36,461 bases of DNA from Opitutaceae bacterium (GCA_028280955.1 JANQKU010000060.1:1-36461); one strand, 5' to 3'; positions 1 through 8,597 are shown, numbered from the stretch's first letter. Made by a program: numbers and translations. The notes: generated by a model not told the origin, from the sequence alone.

Positions 1-2
1 GT

Positions 3-1043
3 GAGTCTGCCAGAGGTTATTTGCAAGTTTTAGCTTCCGTAGCACGTTTGGTGAAGGAGCAAGAATTTGTGGATAGTTTGGTTGAGGCGCCTGATTTAAC
101 TGCTTTTTTTGAACGTTTATCTTCTGCTTTTGGTGGGTTGCACCCAAAACCGGCTCAGTTCCGACAGAATAAGGTGAACCGCTTGATGTTTAAGGAAGCG
201 GAGAAAATTGCCGTTGGCAGTAATTGTTCCAGCATCGCTATCTTTGGAGATACCTTGAACAGCGCCGCGGGGATCAAAGATTGGTTTCCCAAATTTAAAA
301 CAATATTGGTCATACGAAATCTTGGAGACGGTGATTTTGATCACGATGCCTTTTCTTCTGTTATTCAGGTAAGATCGTTTTCCAAAAGCCGAATGGCTCA
401 ATTGCGAAGTGCTGTTTTGATTGGGATGACTCGTGGGATTATTCAGGTCAACGAACGAATTTGCTGCATTGGAGGTATTCCCGGAAGCGATCAGTTTGAC
501 ACGGTGATGTTGGTGGACGTCCAACGTGAATTTAAGACGTTGCTGGGAGATGAATCCAATTTTTTACCGCCGGATGTGAAGCCGGAAGTGTTGGAAAGAG
601 TCATTGCGGTAGCGACTGAATTAGCTGTTGAGGGTAGGGAAGGCCGGCCTGTCGGTTCAATGTTTGTTCTCGGAGATACAGCCAAGGTAGAGAAGATGAC
701 AAAACCATTGGTCCTAAATCCATTTTTTGGATATAAAGAAGAGGATCGAAACATTTTAAACCCTTTTATGGATGAAACGATTAAAGAATTTTCATCCATT
801 GATGGAGCATTCATTATAAGAGGCGATGGCTTGTTGGTTTCATCTGGAAGTTTGATTCATGCTCCCGATTATGCCCATTCACTTCCTGGAGGATTGGGCG
901 CGCGTCATGCTGCTGCCGCTGCGATTTCTTTGGCAACCGATTGTATTTCTATCGTGGTCTCTTCCAGTAATGGACAGGTTACGGTCTTTCGAAGAGGTGT
1001 TCTCTTGGCTTTGATTGAAAAAGACTTTGCTCGTTCATCCTAA
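3..1043 (+). CDS. Diadenylate cyclase (DisA_N/DAC domain), 5' end outside window
   Basis: The protein makes c-di-AMP from two ATP. The DAC domain is at the C-terminal end: a DGAFII motif at about nt 801-818 and a GLGARHAAA motif at about nt 894-917 match the DGA and RHR-type active-site motifs of the family, followed by the usual VVSSSNGQVTVFRRG strand. Upstream is a soluble region of about 200 residues (containing ELAVEGREGRPVG and FVLGD) with no membrane helices, so this is neither membrane-anchored CdaA nor DisA, which carries DAC at its N-terminus. The layout resembles the CdaZ-type enzymes with an N-terminal pyruvate-kinase-like domain. The frame is open to the left edge (nt 3); TTG at 21 is only the first possible start inside the window, so the gene is probably truncated. 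rpmG follows about 105 nt downstream. Confidence 0.88.
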   Translation, partial: ESARGYLQVLASVARLVKEQEFVDSLVEAPDLTAFFERLSSAFGGLHPKPAQFRQNKVNRLMFKEAEKIAVGSNCSSIAIFGDTLNSAAGIKDWFPKFKTILVIRNLGDGDFDHDAFSSVIQVRSFSKSRMAQLRSAVLIGMTRGIIQVNERICCIGGIPGSDQFDTVMLVDVQREFKTLLGDESNFLPPDVKPEVLERVIAVATELAVEGREGRPVGSMFVLGDTAKVEKMTKPLVLNPFFGYKEEDRNILNPFMDETIKEFSSIDGAFIIRGDGLLVSSGSLIHAPDYAHSLPGGLGARHAAAAAISLATDCISIVVSSSNGQVTVFRRGVLLALIEKDFARSS

Positions 1044-1148
1044 AGGTATTTAGGTGTTCAAAAGAGATAAGAGAGTATTTTCTCGTGATTATTTTAAAGT
1101 TGCGTTTGTTCGAGGAAATGATCCTTTGGGGTTTCATTTTTTAGAACC

Positions 1149-1316
1149 ATGCCACGTGAAATAGCTATACTAGAGTGCACCGAAGCCAAGAAAGAGGGTA
1201 AACCTGTTTCTCGTTATATGACGACTCGCAATAAAAAATTGCAGCCGGAAAGGGTTGAAAAGAAGAAATACAATAAACATCTTCGCCGACACACGGTGCA
1301 TCGGGAAGTTAAATAA
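1149..1316 (+). CDS. rpmG: 50S ribosomal protein bL33
   Basis: A 55-residue protein of the large ribosomal subunit. The start [19 protein letters not shown], the internal [18 protein letters not shown] and the end HTVHREVK match bL33 along its whole length. It has a single Cys and no CxxC pairs, so it is the zinc-free form. The ATG lies in TTTAGAACCATGCC with no clear Shine-Dalgarno sequence. It stands between the diadenylate cyclase gene and a secreted-protein pair; no translation-factor or tRNA gene adjoins it here. Confidence 0.95.
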   Translation: MPREIAILECTEAKKEGKPVSRYMTTRNKKLQPERVEKKKYNKHLRRHTVHREVK

Positions 1317-1382
1317 AAAACTTTGGAGATTCTAAATAGGTTTGATTACCTGTTAGGATAACTTGTAGGTTATTATGAATTG

Positions 1383-1919
1383 ATGAAGGTACTATTTTTG
1401 AAACTTTTGCTAGGTGTTTTCTTTTTGCCGTTGGTGGCTCTTGCATCTGATTCCGACTTCAATGGTCGTTGGCGTCTCGATAGAGAGCGGAGTTCTGCTC
1501 TTGATGGTTGGACGGCGATGGATCTCTCCATCGAGGTTAAAGGGACTAAGGTTGCTATCGGGCATGATATGCGCTGGCGTTCCACTCGAGTGTTTGAAAC
1601 CAATGTTGTCGATACGGCTAAGCCAGTCAAACTCTCGAATTACTTCCGGGTGGACCAACGCCATATGGCTGTTTATGCACCGAAAGAGAGTGTAACGCCT
1701 GTCCAAGCTAGTTGGCTCGATAAGAAACGTACATTGCGTGTGGAAGCTGTTATACCTGTTGAAGTTTCTCAGGGTGACGCAAAAATTCGGCTTTACAGTG
1801 AGTACAGAGTGGGAGAAGGAGGTGAAACCCTCACTTTAATTGAGTTACATTCTACTCGAAATCGCCCACTGGTTTATATTTTCCGCAAGCTTCCTTCTGA
1901 CGATACCACTCGACCCTAA
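1383..1919 (+). CDS. Small secreted protein, lipocalin-like character, unknown function
   Basis: A 178-residue protein that I do not recognise as a named family. It begins with a clear signal peptide (MKVLFLKLLLGVFFLPLVALA, cleavage probably after ALA). The mature part starts FNGRWRLDRERS, similar to the opening strand of small lipocalin-like beta barrels, and continues as alternating beta-strand sequence with no cysteines, ending VYIFRKLPSD. The start is taken as ATG 1383; TTG 1380 is directly in front, and ATG 1375 is followed at once by a stop. Its stop codon (1917-1919) directly abuts the ATG of the GxGYxYP gene, so the two are surely co-transcribed and probably act together outside the cytoplasm. 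The lipocalin comparison is inference. Confidence 0.75.
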   Translation: MKVLFLKLLLGVFFLPLVALASDSDFNGRWRLDRERSSALDGWTAMDLSIEVKGTKVAIGHDMRWRSTRVFETNVVDTAKPVKLSNYFRVDQRHMAVYAPKESVTPVQASWLDKKRTLRVEAVIPVEVSQGDAKIRLYSEYRVGEGGETLTLIELHSTRNRPLVYIFRKLPSDDTTRP

Positions 1920-3566
1920 ATGACCATGATCCGCCTGTTTTATCTTTTTGTATTCTGGCTTGTTTCAGTCGGAACACTTATCTCTTCAGTGGGAGCCTCT
2001 CCTGCCAAACAAGCCTGGGTCATGCGCTTTGACCTCGATTGGCAAGTGGCCAGTGGTTTGCCTGAGAAGGCGATGCTCATCAGTCTCCAAGGGCTTGCTA
2101 ATCGCAACGAAGCTCAACTCTATATTATTCACCCGCCCGATTTTCAGTGGGAGATTACCGAGCCGCTTTATGATTTCTACAAACGCAAGCATGGAATTTC
2201 CTTTACCGAAATTTCGACAGCAGATGCGGCTTTGGATCAGTTTAAGTCAGCAACTAAGGGTTACGTTGTTTGGGATAAGACAGTTGGGACGTCTCTGAAT
2301 GTCGCTTTTACTATCTCTGGTCTGGAAGATGCAGTTGTCGTTAGCGAAGAATTGATTCCTCTAGCGAAAAAGCATGGTCTTAAGGAAATCGATGATTTGC
2401 GTGGCCGCTATACAGGCCAATCGGATGCGGAAATCTATGAGGATGCGATTGATCGTTATTGGGCACGATGCAATCGTGACAAGATTATGCTGATGGGAGG
2501 AGAGCGTGGTCGTACGATGATGCCAGCTATGGCGGATTGGGGTGTGCGGGAACGCATGTTCTTTCATGACTTATCCGCAGATCCTGAAGAGGCCGATGAG
2601 CTTGTTCTCAATCGCCGACTTTTAGGCGACCTCAACACTGGGGCATTTGTTTTTGGTTGGCATCCCTATACGAAAGACACCGAAGAGCAGTCCACCATGC
2701 TTCTATCAATGTATGGACTTAAGATGGAGGGCCTACACAACCTTCCTAATCTGAGCTATAATTGTCAGTTTGAATTTACGCCCGGCTTTAAATTTACTAA
2801 CAACCATAGCGTTGCTCTCGATGCGAAACTGGGCGCTCAGGAAAAGGTCTATATATCTTTTGTGCAGTCTGACAGTATCGGTATTGGTGTTTGGACGAAA
2901 CCAGGGCGTGGCAAATTGCCTTTTGCTTGGCAGGTTACAATGAACTGGACGGATTTCTCTCCGGCTGCTCTGGAGTACTTCCACGAGTCCGCGACGCCAA
3001 ATGATTACTTTATTGGCGGTTTGTCTGGCCCCGGATATATGTATCCGAATAATATTCCGGCGGATCGATTTCCTGTGTTAATGAGAGAAGCTCGAGAATT
3101 AATGGCGGTTCTCGACGAACATGTGATGGAGATTATGGATAATTCCGCGGCTGATGGGAATGTGGGTAATGCTGATCTTTTCAAAGAAACAGTCGATGCC
3201 TATTACGAGGCCTTTCCAAATGTCATTGGGTTTATCAATGGTTATGGCCCAGCGCGCACGCACGATCTTCGTGATTCACGTCCGATGATTTCTTATGATT
3301 ATTATATCGATCCGAGACGCCCGAGAGAAGAGGTGACGGCTGATTTGAATGAGTTGATAGTCCTCAATAGTAAGCGTCCCTATTTTTTGCTAGTCCACGT
3401 TCGCGAGTCAAATGATGTGAACAGTCTGGTCGAAGTCGTAGGTAATCTGGAAGGGCCGGTCGAAGTGGTACCTCTAGATGTTTTCCTCAAACTTGCTGCA
3501 AGCAAGAAGACCTATAAGACACGCTTTAGGCAAGCTGACGATCCTGTACACTTTAAGGGTTTCTAG
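1920..3566 (+). CDS. Secreted GxGYxYP-family protein (putative glycoside hydrolase)
   Basis: A 548-residue protein with an N-terminal signal peptide (about residues 1-27, ending VGAS). The defining motif is present as GPGYMYP at about residues 370-376, with the N-terminal region of the family in front of it. The family is known mainly from Bacteroidetes and related polysaccharide degraders and is annotated as a putative glycoside hydrolase; no reaction can be stated from sequence. Acidic and aromatic residues are frequent around the motif, as expected for a carbohydrate-binding cleft. It follows a small secreted protein with zero spacing (TAA then ATG) and is followed by a strong hairpin terminator at 3626, so the pair forms a closed transcription unit. 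A second ATG lies two codons in. Confidence 0.85.
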   Translation: MTMIRLFYLFVFWLVSVGTLISSVGASPAKQAWVMRFDLDWQVASGLPEKAMLISLQGLANRNEAQLYIIHPPDFQWEITEPLYDFYKRKHGISFTEISTADAALDQFKSATKGYVVWDKTVGTSLNVAFTISGLEDAVVVSEELIPLAKKHGLKEIDDLRGRYTGQSDAEIYEDAIDRYWARCNRDKIMLMGGERGRTMMPAMADWGVRERMFFHDLSADPEEADELVLNRRLLGDLNTGAFVFGWHPYTKDTEEQSTMLLSMYGLKMEGLHNLPNLSYNCQFEFTPGFKFTNNHSVALDAKLGAQEKVYISFVQSDSIGIGVWTKPGRGKLPFAWQVTMNWTDFSPAALEYFHESATPNDYFIGGLSGPGYMYPNNIPADRFPVLMREARELMAVLDEHVMEIMDNSAADGNVGNADLFKETVDAYYEAFPNVIGFINGYGPARTHDLRDSRPMISYDYYIDPRRPREEVTADLNELIVLNSKRPYFLLVHVRESNDVNSLVEVVGNLEGPVEVVPLDVFLKLAASKKTYKTRFRQADDPVHFKGF

Positions 3567-3625
3567 AAGAATTATTTCGTGGCCAGTTAAAGATTTTTTC
3601 TGCGCTCCAAAATACTTTAAAACTG

Positions 3626-3657
3626 AAACAGCAATGGCTATTCCATTGCTGTTTTTT
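3626..3657 (+). terminator. Rho-independent terminator after the GxGYxYP gene
   Basis: A 12-bp perfect stem (AAACAGCAATGG at 3626-3637 with CCATTGCTGTTT at 3643-3654), a 5-nt loop (CTATT) and a T-run continuing to 3657. It lies 60 nt after the GxGYxYP stop. It could also act weakly on the small minus-strand gene that ends at 3664. Confidence 0.85.
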
Positions 3658-3663
3658 GTGTCT

Positions 3664-3882
3664 TTACGAAGTTGCTCCTCTTCGGCTACTGCGCCAGCTT
3701 TCTCTATGTTTACGTATCCAATCGAGAAGGGCCTTCTCAAATCCAATATCGTATCCCAACCGTTCTGATTCTATCCACTTGTGTTTGAGAATCTCTTCTC
3801 TTTCCGCCAGAAATTCCTGGTAGAGACTGGATTGCTTTACGAAATCGTGCTGATTTTTATCTTCTTCGTTGGTCAATTCCAT
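3664..3882 (-). CDS. Small conserved hypothetical protein (HKW..SE..G.D.G motif)
   Basis: A 72-residue soluble, charged protein beginning MELTNEEDKNQHDF. The second half carries ILKHKWIESERLGYDIGFE followed by ALLDWIRKHRESWR, a pattern seen in small uncharacterised bacterial proteins of the type (H)KWxxSExxGxDxGxxxAxxDW. I cannot assign a function. It converges on the GxGYxYP gene and ends 7 nt from that gene's terminator. No Shine-Dalgarno sequence is visible before the ATG. Confidence 0.6.
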   Translation of the reverse strand: MELTNEEDKNQHDFVKQSSLYQEFLAEREEILKHKWIESERLGYDIGFEKALLDWIRKHRESWRSSRRGATS

Positions 3883-3946
3883 GGGGAGGTGAATGATTGG
3901 ATTGGTGGATGAATCAAAAAATTGTTTCTTAATCTAGACATGAAAA

Positions 3947-3970
3947 AGCGTGTCTTTTTACGGACACGCT
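3947..3970 (-). terminator. Hairpin terminator, minus strand
   Basis: Stem AGCGTGTC (3947-3954) with GACACGCT (3963-3970), 8-nt loop. Read on the minus strand the stem is followed by TTTTTCA, so it fits intrinsic termination of transcripts from mrp, whose stop lies about 200 nt upstream. Confidence 0.6.
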
Positions 3971-3997
3971 GAGTTGATTTAACATCTACAAAAGAAA

Positions 3998-4015
3998 AAG
4001 CAGTCTATACTGCTT
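3998..4015 (-). terminator. Second hairpin terminator, minus strand
   Basis: Stem AAGCAGT (3998-4004) with ACTGCTT (4009-4015), 4-nt loop, followed on the minus strand by TTTCTTTTG. It lies just ahead of the 3947 hairpin in the direction of transcription, making a tandem terminator behind mrp. The rest of the 3883-4172 stretch shows no convincing gene. Confidence 0.5.
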
Positions 4016-4172
4016 ATGAGAATGAACAAAAGAAAAGCAAACGCAGTTGTTACGAAAAATACCGTTGTACTGGAGAAGAATGCTCTTAAATATATCCATC
4101 ATGAGAGATGCGCAATAAGTATAAATTAATAGGAGAAAGCTAGCAGAATACTTATGTTGTGTCAACCTAAGG

Positions 4173-5231
4173 TTAGGAAGACCTCAGTTTCTCTAAAAGC
4201 CTTCCGGCAATAGTTCTGAAGACTTTAGCTCCTGAGCTTGTCGGATGGGAAATGACGACAGGGTTACCAGTATCGCCACCTTCTCTGATTTCTGGGTAAA
4301 GTGGTATCTGGCCGATGAACTCAGTGTCCAGTGCTTCTGCGGTCTTTTGACCTCCACCTTCTCCGAAGATATGGGTGCGCTCGCCGGTTTCGGTATTTTC
4401 AAGGTAGCTCATGTTTTCGGCAACACCAAGGATTGGGACGTTAACCTTGGTGAGCATAAGACCTCCCTTTCGGGCGATTTGAGTCGCTGCGATTTGTGGC
4501 GTAGTAACTAATACAGATCCGCTGATTGGGATTGTTTGAACCAGCGAGAGTTGAGCATCTCCCGTTCCGGGAGGAAGGTCGATGACCATTACCTCAAGTT
4601 CACCCCATTTGACATTTTGCACGAATTGCTGGATCGTTTTCATGATCATTGGCCCTCTCCAAACGACAGGTGTATCGTCATCAACCAGGAACCCCATAGA
4701 CATAACTTTGATGCCAGATTTCTCCATTGGTATCAGATTGTTTCCTTCGATTTCTGGGCGACCTTCGAGCCCGATCATTAAGGGAATGGATGGACCATAG
4801 ATATCGCAGTCCATCAGACCTACATGTTTTTGAGGTTCTTCAATGCTTAAGATTTGTGCCAGGGCACAGGCGAGGTTGACCGCTAGGGTGGATTTTCCAA
4901 CGCCCCCTTTACCGCTGGCGACTGCAATAGTGTAGCGAACACCGGGCAGGCCTGCTGGTTTACCATCTGCTTTTGTGTCCGGGGTCTTGGCTGCTGATAC
5001 AGCGATTTCGACAACAGAGTCTTTTACACTGGGAAGTTTTGCTAGAGCAGCTTCAACGTTCGATTTCAGAGTGTTGGGGATGCTAGGATCCGAAGTGGTG
5101 ATGGCGAGCTTTACGAAAGCTCGGCCGTCAACAAAATCAACAGATCTTACCAGACCAAACGAAACGATATCTCGGCTAAATCCTGGATAATTGACTTTTT
5201 TTAAAGCGGTTTGGATAGATTCGATACTCAC
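4173..5231 (-). CDS. mrp: Mrp/NBP35-family P-loop ATPase, iron-sulfur cluster carrier
   Basis: A 352-residue protein. An N-terminal MIP18 (DUF59) domain spans about residues 3-80. It is followed by a deviant Walker A motif, VASGKGGVGKST, at about 104-115, and by the DCDIYGPS, VIDLPPGTGD and GVAENMSYL blocks typical of ApbC/Mrp proteins, which carry and insert Fe-S clusters in the cytoplasm. In the canonical family MSY is followed by a CxxC that bridges the cluster between two subunits. Here the stretch reads MSYLENTETGERTHIF, with no cysteine, so cluster handling may differ. Some related phyla also lack the CxxC. The start codon is GTG at 5231 with no visible Shine-Dalgarno sequence. It is transcribed divergently from the TolB-like gene. 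Confidence 0.9.
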   Translation of the reverse strand: MSIESIQTALKKVNYPGFSRDIVSFGLVRSVDFVDGRAFVKLAITTSDPSIPNTLKSNVEAALAKLPSVKDSVVEIAVSAAKTPDTKADGKPAGLPGVRYTIAVASGKGGVGKSTLAVNLACALAQILSIEEPQKHVGLMDCDIYGPSIPLMIGLEGRPEIEGNNLIPMEKSGIKVMSMGFLVDDDTPVVWRGPMIMKTIQQFVQNVKWGELEVMVIDLPPGTGDAQLSLVQTIPISGSVLVTTPQIAATQIARKGGLMLTKVNVPILGVAENMSYLENTETGERTHIFGEGGGQKTAEALDTEFIGQIPLYPEIREGGDTGNPVVISHPTSSGAKVFRTIAGRLLEKLRSS

Positions 5232-5371
5232 AGTTATTTATGGCTTAAAATAGTGCTATTGGTCGAAAAAAAGAGCTCACTCTTTTTAAATCGTGTTTTA
5301 AGTTGATCAGACCGTCGCAAGTGTAAATACAATTGCATAGAGAGTTTCGTCTAAAGATTAAATGTTTCGTC

Positions 5372-6580
5372 ATGTATAGATTTGTCTTCTTTGTTTTTTT
5401 ATCGGTTCTGTTTGCTGTTTCAAATGGCCATCTGGCAGCTCAAGTCCGTGATCTTGGAGAGATTACGGTTCGGTCAGACGTGAAGGTCATTCCGATCACC
5501 ATAAGCTCGGATATGGCTGGAATCAAGAGGCAGGCAGAGATGGCATTCTCTGCTCATGGACGATATCGCGTTGAACGCAGTGCGGGATCTGCCTCATTTG
5601 TTTTTAAATTGTCAGTCGTTGCGCCAACGGCTGTAAGGATAGATATTGAATCGGGCAGACCGGCTAAACGAATGTACTCCGAAACGGTTGTGGGATCTTC
5701 GGTTCGCAATGCAGTTTTCAAAGCATGTGACCGTGCGGTGGAAAAAACCAGTGGTTCCCCAGGTTTCTTTTCAGGGCAATTAACATTTATTAGTGAAAGA
5801 ACTGGTTCAAAAGAGGTGTATACTTCGGATTTCTTTTTCGGTTCGGTTTTGCAACAAACCAATGACCATTCAGAGTCGGTCATGCCTCGTTGGTCACCCG
5901 ATGGAAGTAAGATTATTTACACTGGTTATTTTGAAAACGGGTTTCCCGATATTCATGAAATTGATACCAATTTACGTCGAAGAGAACGGTTTGTCAGTGT
6001 CAAGGGTACAAATAGTAGCGCTTCCTACAGTCCAAATGGACTTCAGGTCTCAATGATTTTGACGGGTGAGGGAAATCCGGAAGTCTATATCGCGAATTCG
6101 ACTGGAAAGCGGCAGATAAGGCGATTAACCCGTTCTTCCAGTATTGAAGCAACTCCATCGTGGTCTCCGCGCGGTGATCAATTGGTTCTCACTTCCAACC
6201 TGGGGGGTAAACCCAAGCTGTACTTGTTATCTACTCGAGGAGGGGCCATGCGTCGCATTCCGACCGATATTAGCGGTTATTGCGCTGAGCCTGACTGGAA
6301 CCAAACGAATCCAGATTTAATTTCTTTTACAGTGGCTTCGGGCAAAGGTTTTCAAATTGCCGTTTACAGTTTTTCTGAACGAAAGAGTCGAGTTGTTACG
6401 CAGGGCCGATCAGATGGAATCGAGTCATCCTGGACAAACGATGGGAGGCATTTGATTTATACTTCAAGAACCCAAGGAAGTTCACGAATCTTTCTTTTGG
6501 ATACAGAAACCGGAAAAACCACTTTGCTAAGTCCTCCGAGCTTAGGTAAAGTGTCTCAAGCGGATTTTTTGAAACGTTAA
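5372..6580 (+). CDS. Secreted TolB-like beta-propeller protein
   Basis: A 402-residue protein with a signal peptide (MYRFVFFVFLSVLFAV, cleavage near LAAQ). An N-terminal alpha/beta domain (about residues 25-130) resembles the TolB N-domain. It is followed by repeated PD40/WD40-like blades, visible as PRWSPDGSKIIYTG, ASYSPNGLQVSM, PSWSPRGDQLVLTS and SSWTNDGRHLIYTS. This is the architecture of periplasmic TolB of the Tol-Pal envelope system, but no tolA, tolQ, tolR or pal is nearby, so it could be a TolB paralogue. A TTG start at 5333 would add 13 charged residues before the signal peptide; ATG 5372 is preferred. A strong bidirectional terminator lies 26 nt after the stop. Confidence 0.75.
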   Translation: MYRFVFFVFLSVLFAVSNGHLAAQVRDLGEITVRSDVKVIPITISSDMAGIKRQAEMAFSAHGRYRVERSAGSASFVFKLSVVAPTAVRIDIESGRPAKRMYSETVVGSSVRNAVFKACDRAVEKTSGSPGFFSGQLTFISERTGSKEVYTSDFFFGSVLQQTNDHSESVMPRWSPDGSKIIYTGYFENGFPDIHEIDTNLRRRERFVSVKGTNSSASYSPNGLQVSMILTGEGNPEVYIANSTGKRQIRRLTRSSSIEATPSWSPRGDQLVLTSNLGGKPKLYLLSTRGGAMRRIPTDISGYCAEPDWNQTNPDLISFTVASGKGFQIAVYSFSERKSRVVTQGRSDGIESSWTNDGRHLIYTSRTQGSSRIFLLDTETGKTTLLSPPSLGKVSQADFLKR

Positions 6581-6606
6581 AACTTTTTCTCATCTTTTAT
6601 GATAAA

Positions 6607-6637
6607 AAAAGCCGCTTCCTAAATAGAAGCGGCTTTT
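6607..6637. terminator. Bidirectional terminator between TolB-like gene and sodA
   Basis: Perfect 12-bp stem AAAAGCCGCTTC (6607-6618) with GAAGCGGCTTTT (6626-6637) and a 7-nt loop. It has A-rich sequence on the left and TTTT on the right, so it can stop transcription from both sides. The genes on either side converge here. Confidence 0.88.
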
Positions 6638-6667
6638 GCATAAAGGTGATTTAAAACAGACAGTTTC

Positions 6668-7276
6668 TTAGAGAGCAGCCTGATAGTTCTTCTCCCCTTG
6701 TTCCCAGTTGACAACATTCCAGAAAGCACTGATGTAATCAGGACGACGATTCTGGTAGTTGAGGTAGTAAGCGTGTTCCCAGACATCGAGTCCGATAATA
6801 GGCGTAGCGCCTTCCATGAGGGGAGAGTCCTGGTTAGGAGTCGAGTGAACGACAAGGTTTCCTTCTTTTAAACTGAGCCAGGCCCAGCCACTGCCAAAGC
6901 GGGTAGCACCAGCCTTGGCAAAGGCTTCCTTAAAGGCATCAAAACTTCCGCAAGCTGAATCGATAGCTGCGGCAAGAGATCCTGTTGGAGCGCCTCCCGC
7001 ATTCGGTCCTATGACATTCCAGAAAAAAGAGTGATTGGCATGACCTCCTCCATTATTGCGAACGGCGCCGCGAATGTCTTCAGGAACTGCATCCAGATTC
7101 GAAATAAGATCTTCGACTGATTTAGAAGCAAGTGCATCGTTTCCTTCCAGTGCATTATTTACATTTGTGATGTAAGTCTGGTGATGTTTGGAGTGGTGGA
7201 TCTCCATGGTTCGGGCATCGAAGTGTGGCTCCAATGCATCATAAGCGTAACCAAGAGAAGGTAATTCGTAAGCCAT
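6668..7276 (-). CDS. sodA: Superoxide dismutase, Fe/Mn family, Mn-type signature
   Basis: A 202-residue cytoplasmic enzyme that converts superoxide to oxygen and hydrogen peroxide. All metal ligands are present: H27, H82 ([10 protein letters not shown]), D164 and H168 (DVWEHAYY). Gly77 ahead of the second ligand and Gln149 in NQDSPL are the residues typical of the manganese enzymes; iron enzymes usually have Ala-Gln and Ala-Gly at these places. Specificity can still be cambialistic. There is no signal peptide. The start [17 protein letters not shown] is the normal one. It is a single gene with its own terminator. Confidence 0.95.
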   Translation of the reverse strand: MAYELPSLGYAYDALEPHFDARTMEIHHSKHHQTYITNVNNALEGNDALASKSVEDLISNLDAVPEDIRGAVRNNGGGHANHSFFWNVIGPNAGGAPTGSLAAAIDSACGSFDAFKEAFAKAGATRFGSGWAWLSLKEGNLVVHSTPNQDSPLMEGATPIIGLDVWEHAYYLNYQNRRPDYISAFWNVVNWEQGEKNYQAAL

Positions 7277-7414
7277 AATTTTTAAAGATTTGTGATTAAA
7301 CGATTAACTGAGGGGAGAAAGATTGAGGAGAAGGCTCATTGCGTCAACTCTGAGAGAACTTATATAAGAGAGAAAAATAATAAGTAAGATTGGCAGAAGT
7401 ATCTATGCGTGTGT

Positions 7415-7951
7415 TTAGCTAAGTTCTTTTTCTCGTTTCTTTTGAAAGAAAGCTTGAAGCAGCTGCCGGCATTCGTCCTCCATGACGCCGGTTGCTATAT
7501 CAACTCGATGGTTGCTCTGAGGGAGTTCGTTTAAATTAGTCGCGCCTCCACTACATCCCATTTTGGGATCACTTACCGCGTAGACGACACGTTTCAATCG
7601 AGACATAATGAGCGCTCCGGAACACATGGGGCAGGGTTCTTTTGTGACATAGAGGGTCGCATCAGAAAGTCTCCAATTGTTTACAGCTCTGGCCGCTTGA
7701 GTGATAGCGATCATTTCGGCATGAGCCGTAGGATCGTTGTTGGATTCGACGCTATTATGGGCGGATGCTATGATTTCTTCACCGACAGAGATGACTGCCC
7801 CTACAGGAACTTCATCGAGTTTCCATGCTTCAATTGCTTGGTTATAGGCAAATGACATAAAAAAAAGATCATCCTTTCGCAGTTGGGATGGAAACTTTTT
7901 TTGAAAAGGGCATTCGATGGATTGAAGTTTTGTTGACCGCGTGCCTGGCAT
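7415..7951 (-). CDS. tadA: tRNA-specific adenosine-34 deaminase
   Basis: A 178-residue zinc enzyme that converts adenosine to inosine at the wobble position of tRNA(Arg). The deaminase motifs are complete: TAHAEM (H77 ligand, E79 proton shuttle) and PCPMCSGAL (C107 and C110 ligands), plus EVPVGAV near the start of the domain. The family hallmark DDLFFMSFAYNQA begins at residue 27, so the ATG at 7951 gives an N-terminal extension of about 20 residues. A later start at Met32 would cut into the first helix. No Shine-Dalgarno sequence is seen. The 262 nt between this gene and infA hold no gene or RNA that I can recognise. Confidence 0.92.
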   Translation of the reverse strand: MPGTRSTKLQSIECPFQKKFPSQLRKDDLFFMSFAYNQAIEAWKLDEVPVGAVISVGEEIIASAHNSVESNNDPTAHAEMIAITQAARAVNNWRLSDATLYVTKEPCPMCSGALIMSRLKRVVYAVSDPKMGCSGGATNLNELPQSNHRVDIATGVMEDECRQLLQAFFQKKREKELS

Positions 7952-8213
7952 AGAGAGTTAGAGCGTTGATGCACAGGTGAGAGCAGAAAACAAGGTAGCG
8001 CAAGACCGTATCGCATGTGGTGGGCTTGTCGGCAGGTAAGTACGATACAAATCCAAAGTAATCTGTGCGACAAGAAGCAGGCAAAATGCTCTAGTTGTCG
8101 TTTGATTAAGCCTTGACTACCTATGTGGAAATAAGTGAGACATCTCTTTCGTCCTCTTGAAAATAGGGCTCCCCAGGGTTATTCTTGGTTTATTTATATT
8201 TTAGAATTATTAT

Positions 8214-8486
8214 ATGGCTGATGACAATACGATCGAAGTTGAAGGTAAGATAGTTACCGTATTACCGGGTACTATGTTTCGGGTAGAGCTTGAAAATGGC
8301 CACACTGTTTTAGCTCATATATCCGGTAAGCTTCGTAAGCATTTCATCAAGATAACAACAGGAGACATGGTGAAAATGGAAATGAGTCCTTACGATCTGG
8401 ATAAGGCTCGCATCACCTACCGCTTGAAAAATGCGAATGTTGGGCGTAATGCTCCGATCCGTAGCTTTGGCCCGCGCCGTCGTTAA
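8214..8486 (+). CDS. infA: Translation initiation factor IF-1
   Basis: A 90-residue S1/OB-fold protein that binds the 30S A site during initiation. [30 protein letters not shown] and [21 protein letters not shown] are all typical. IF-1 is usually about 72 residues; here there is an extra basic C-terminal tail of about 18 residues ending SFGPRRR. TAGAAT at 8202-8207, seven nt before the ATG, resembles a -10 box, and there is no Shine-Dalgarno sequence, so a leaderless transcript is possible. xerD follows 120 nt downstream on the same strand. Confidence 0.95.
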   Translation: MADDNTIEVEGKIVTVLPGTMFRVELENGHTVLAHISGKLRKHFIKITTGDMVKMEMSPYDLDKARITYRLKNANVGRNAPIRSFGPRRR

Positions 8487-8597
8487 GACGGCCAGAAGTT
8501 TCAAGGTTGTCGAAAAGACGACGTTATCACAACGTGTCCGTATTTCTGCGTTTTGGGGCAGCGCTCTTATTTTTTCCAAAACTTTCTGGGAAATTGA

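Noticed and set aside
4016-4129. 37-codon plus-strand ORF beginning MRMNKRKANAVV
   Set aside because: No ribosome binding site, lysine-rich with no recognisable family, and it overlaps the terminator region behind mrp.
7952-8213. Signal recognition particle RNA or other ncRNA between tadA and infA
   Set aside because: The GGAAGCAG-type core and pairing expected of SRP RNA are absent; only a chance AAGAAGCAG is present.
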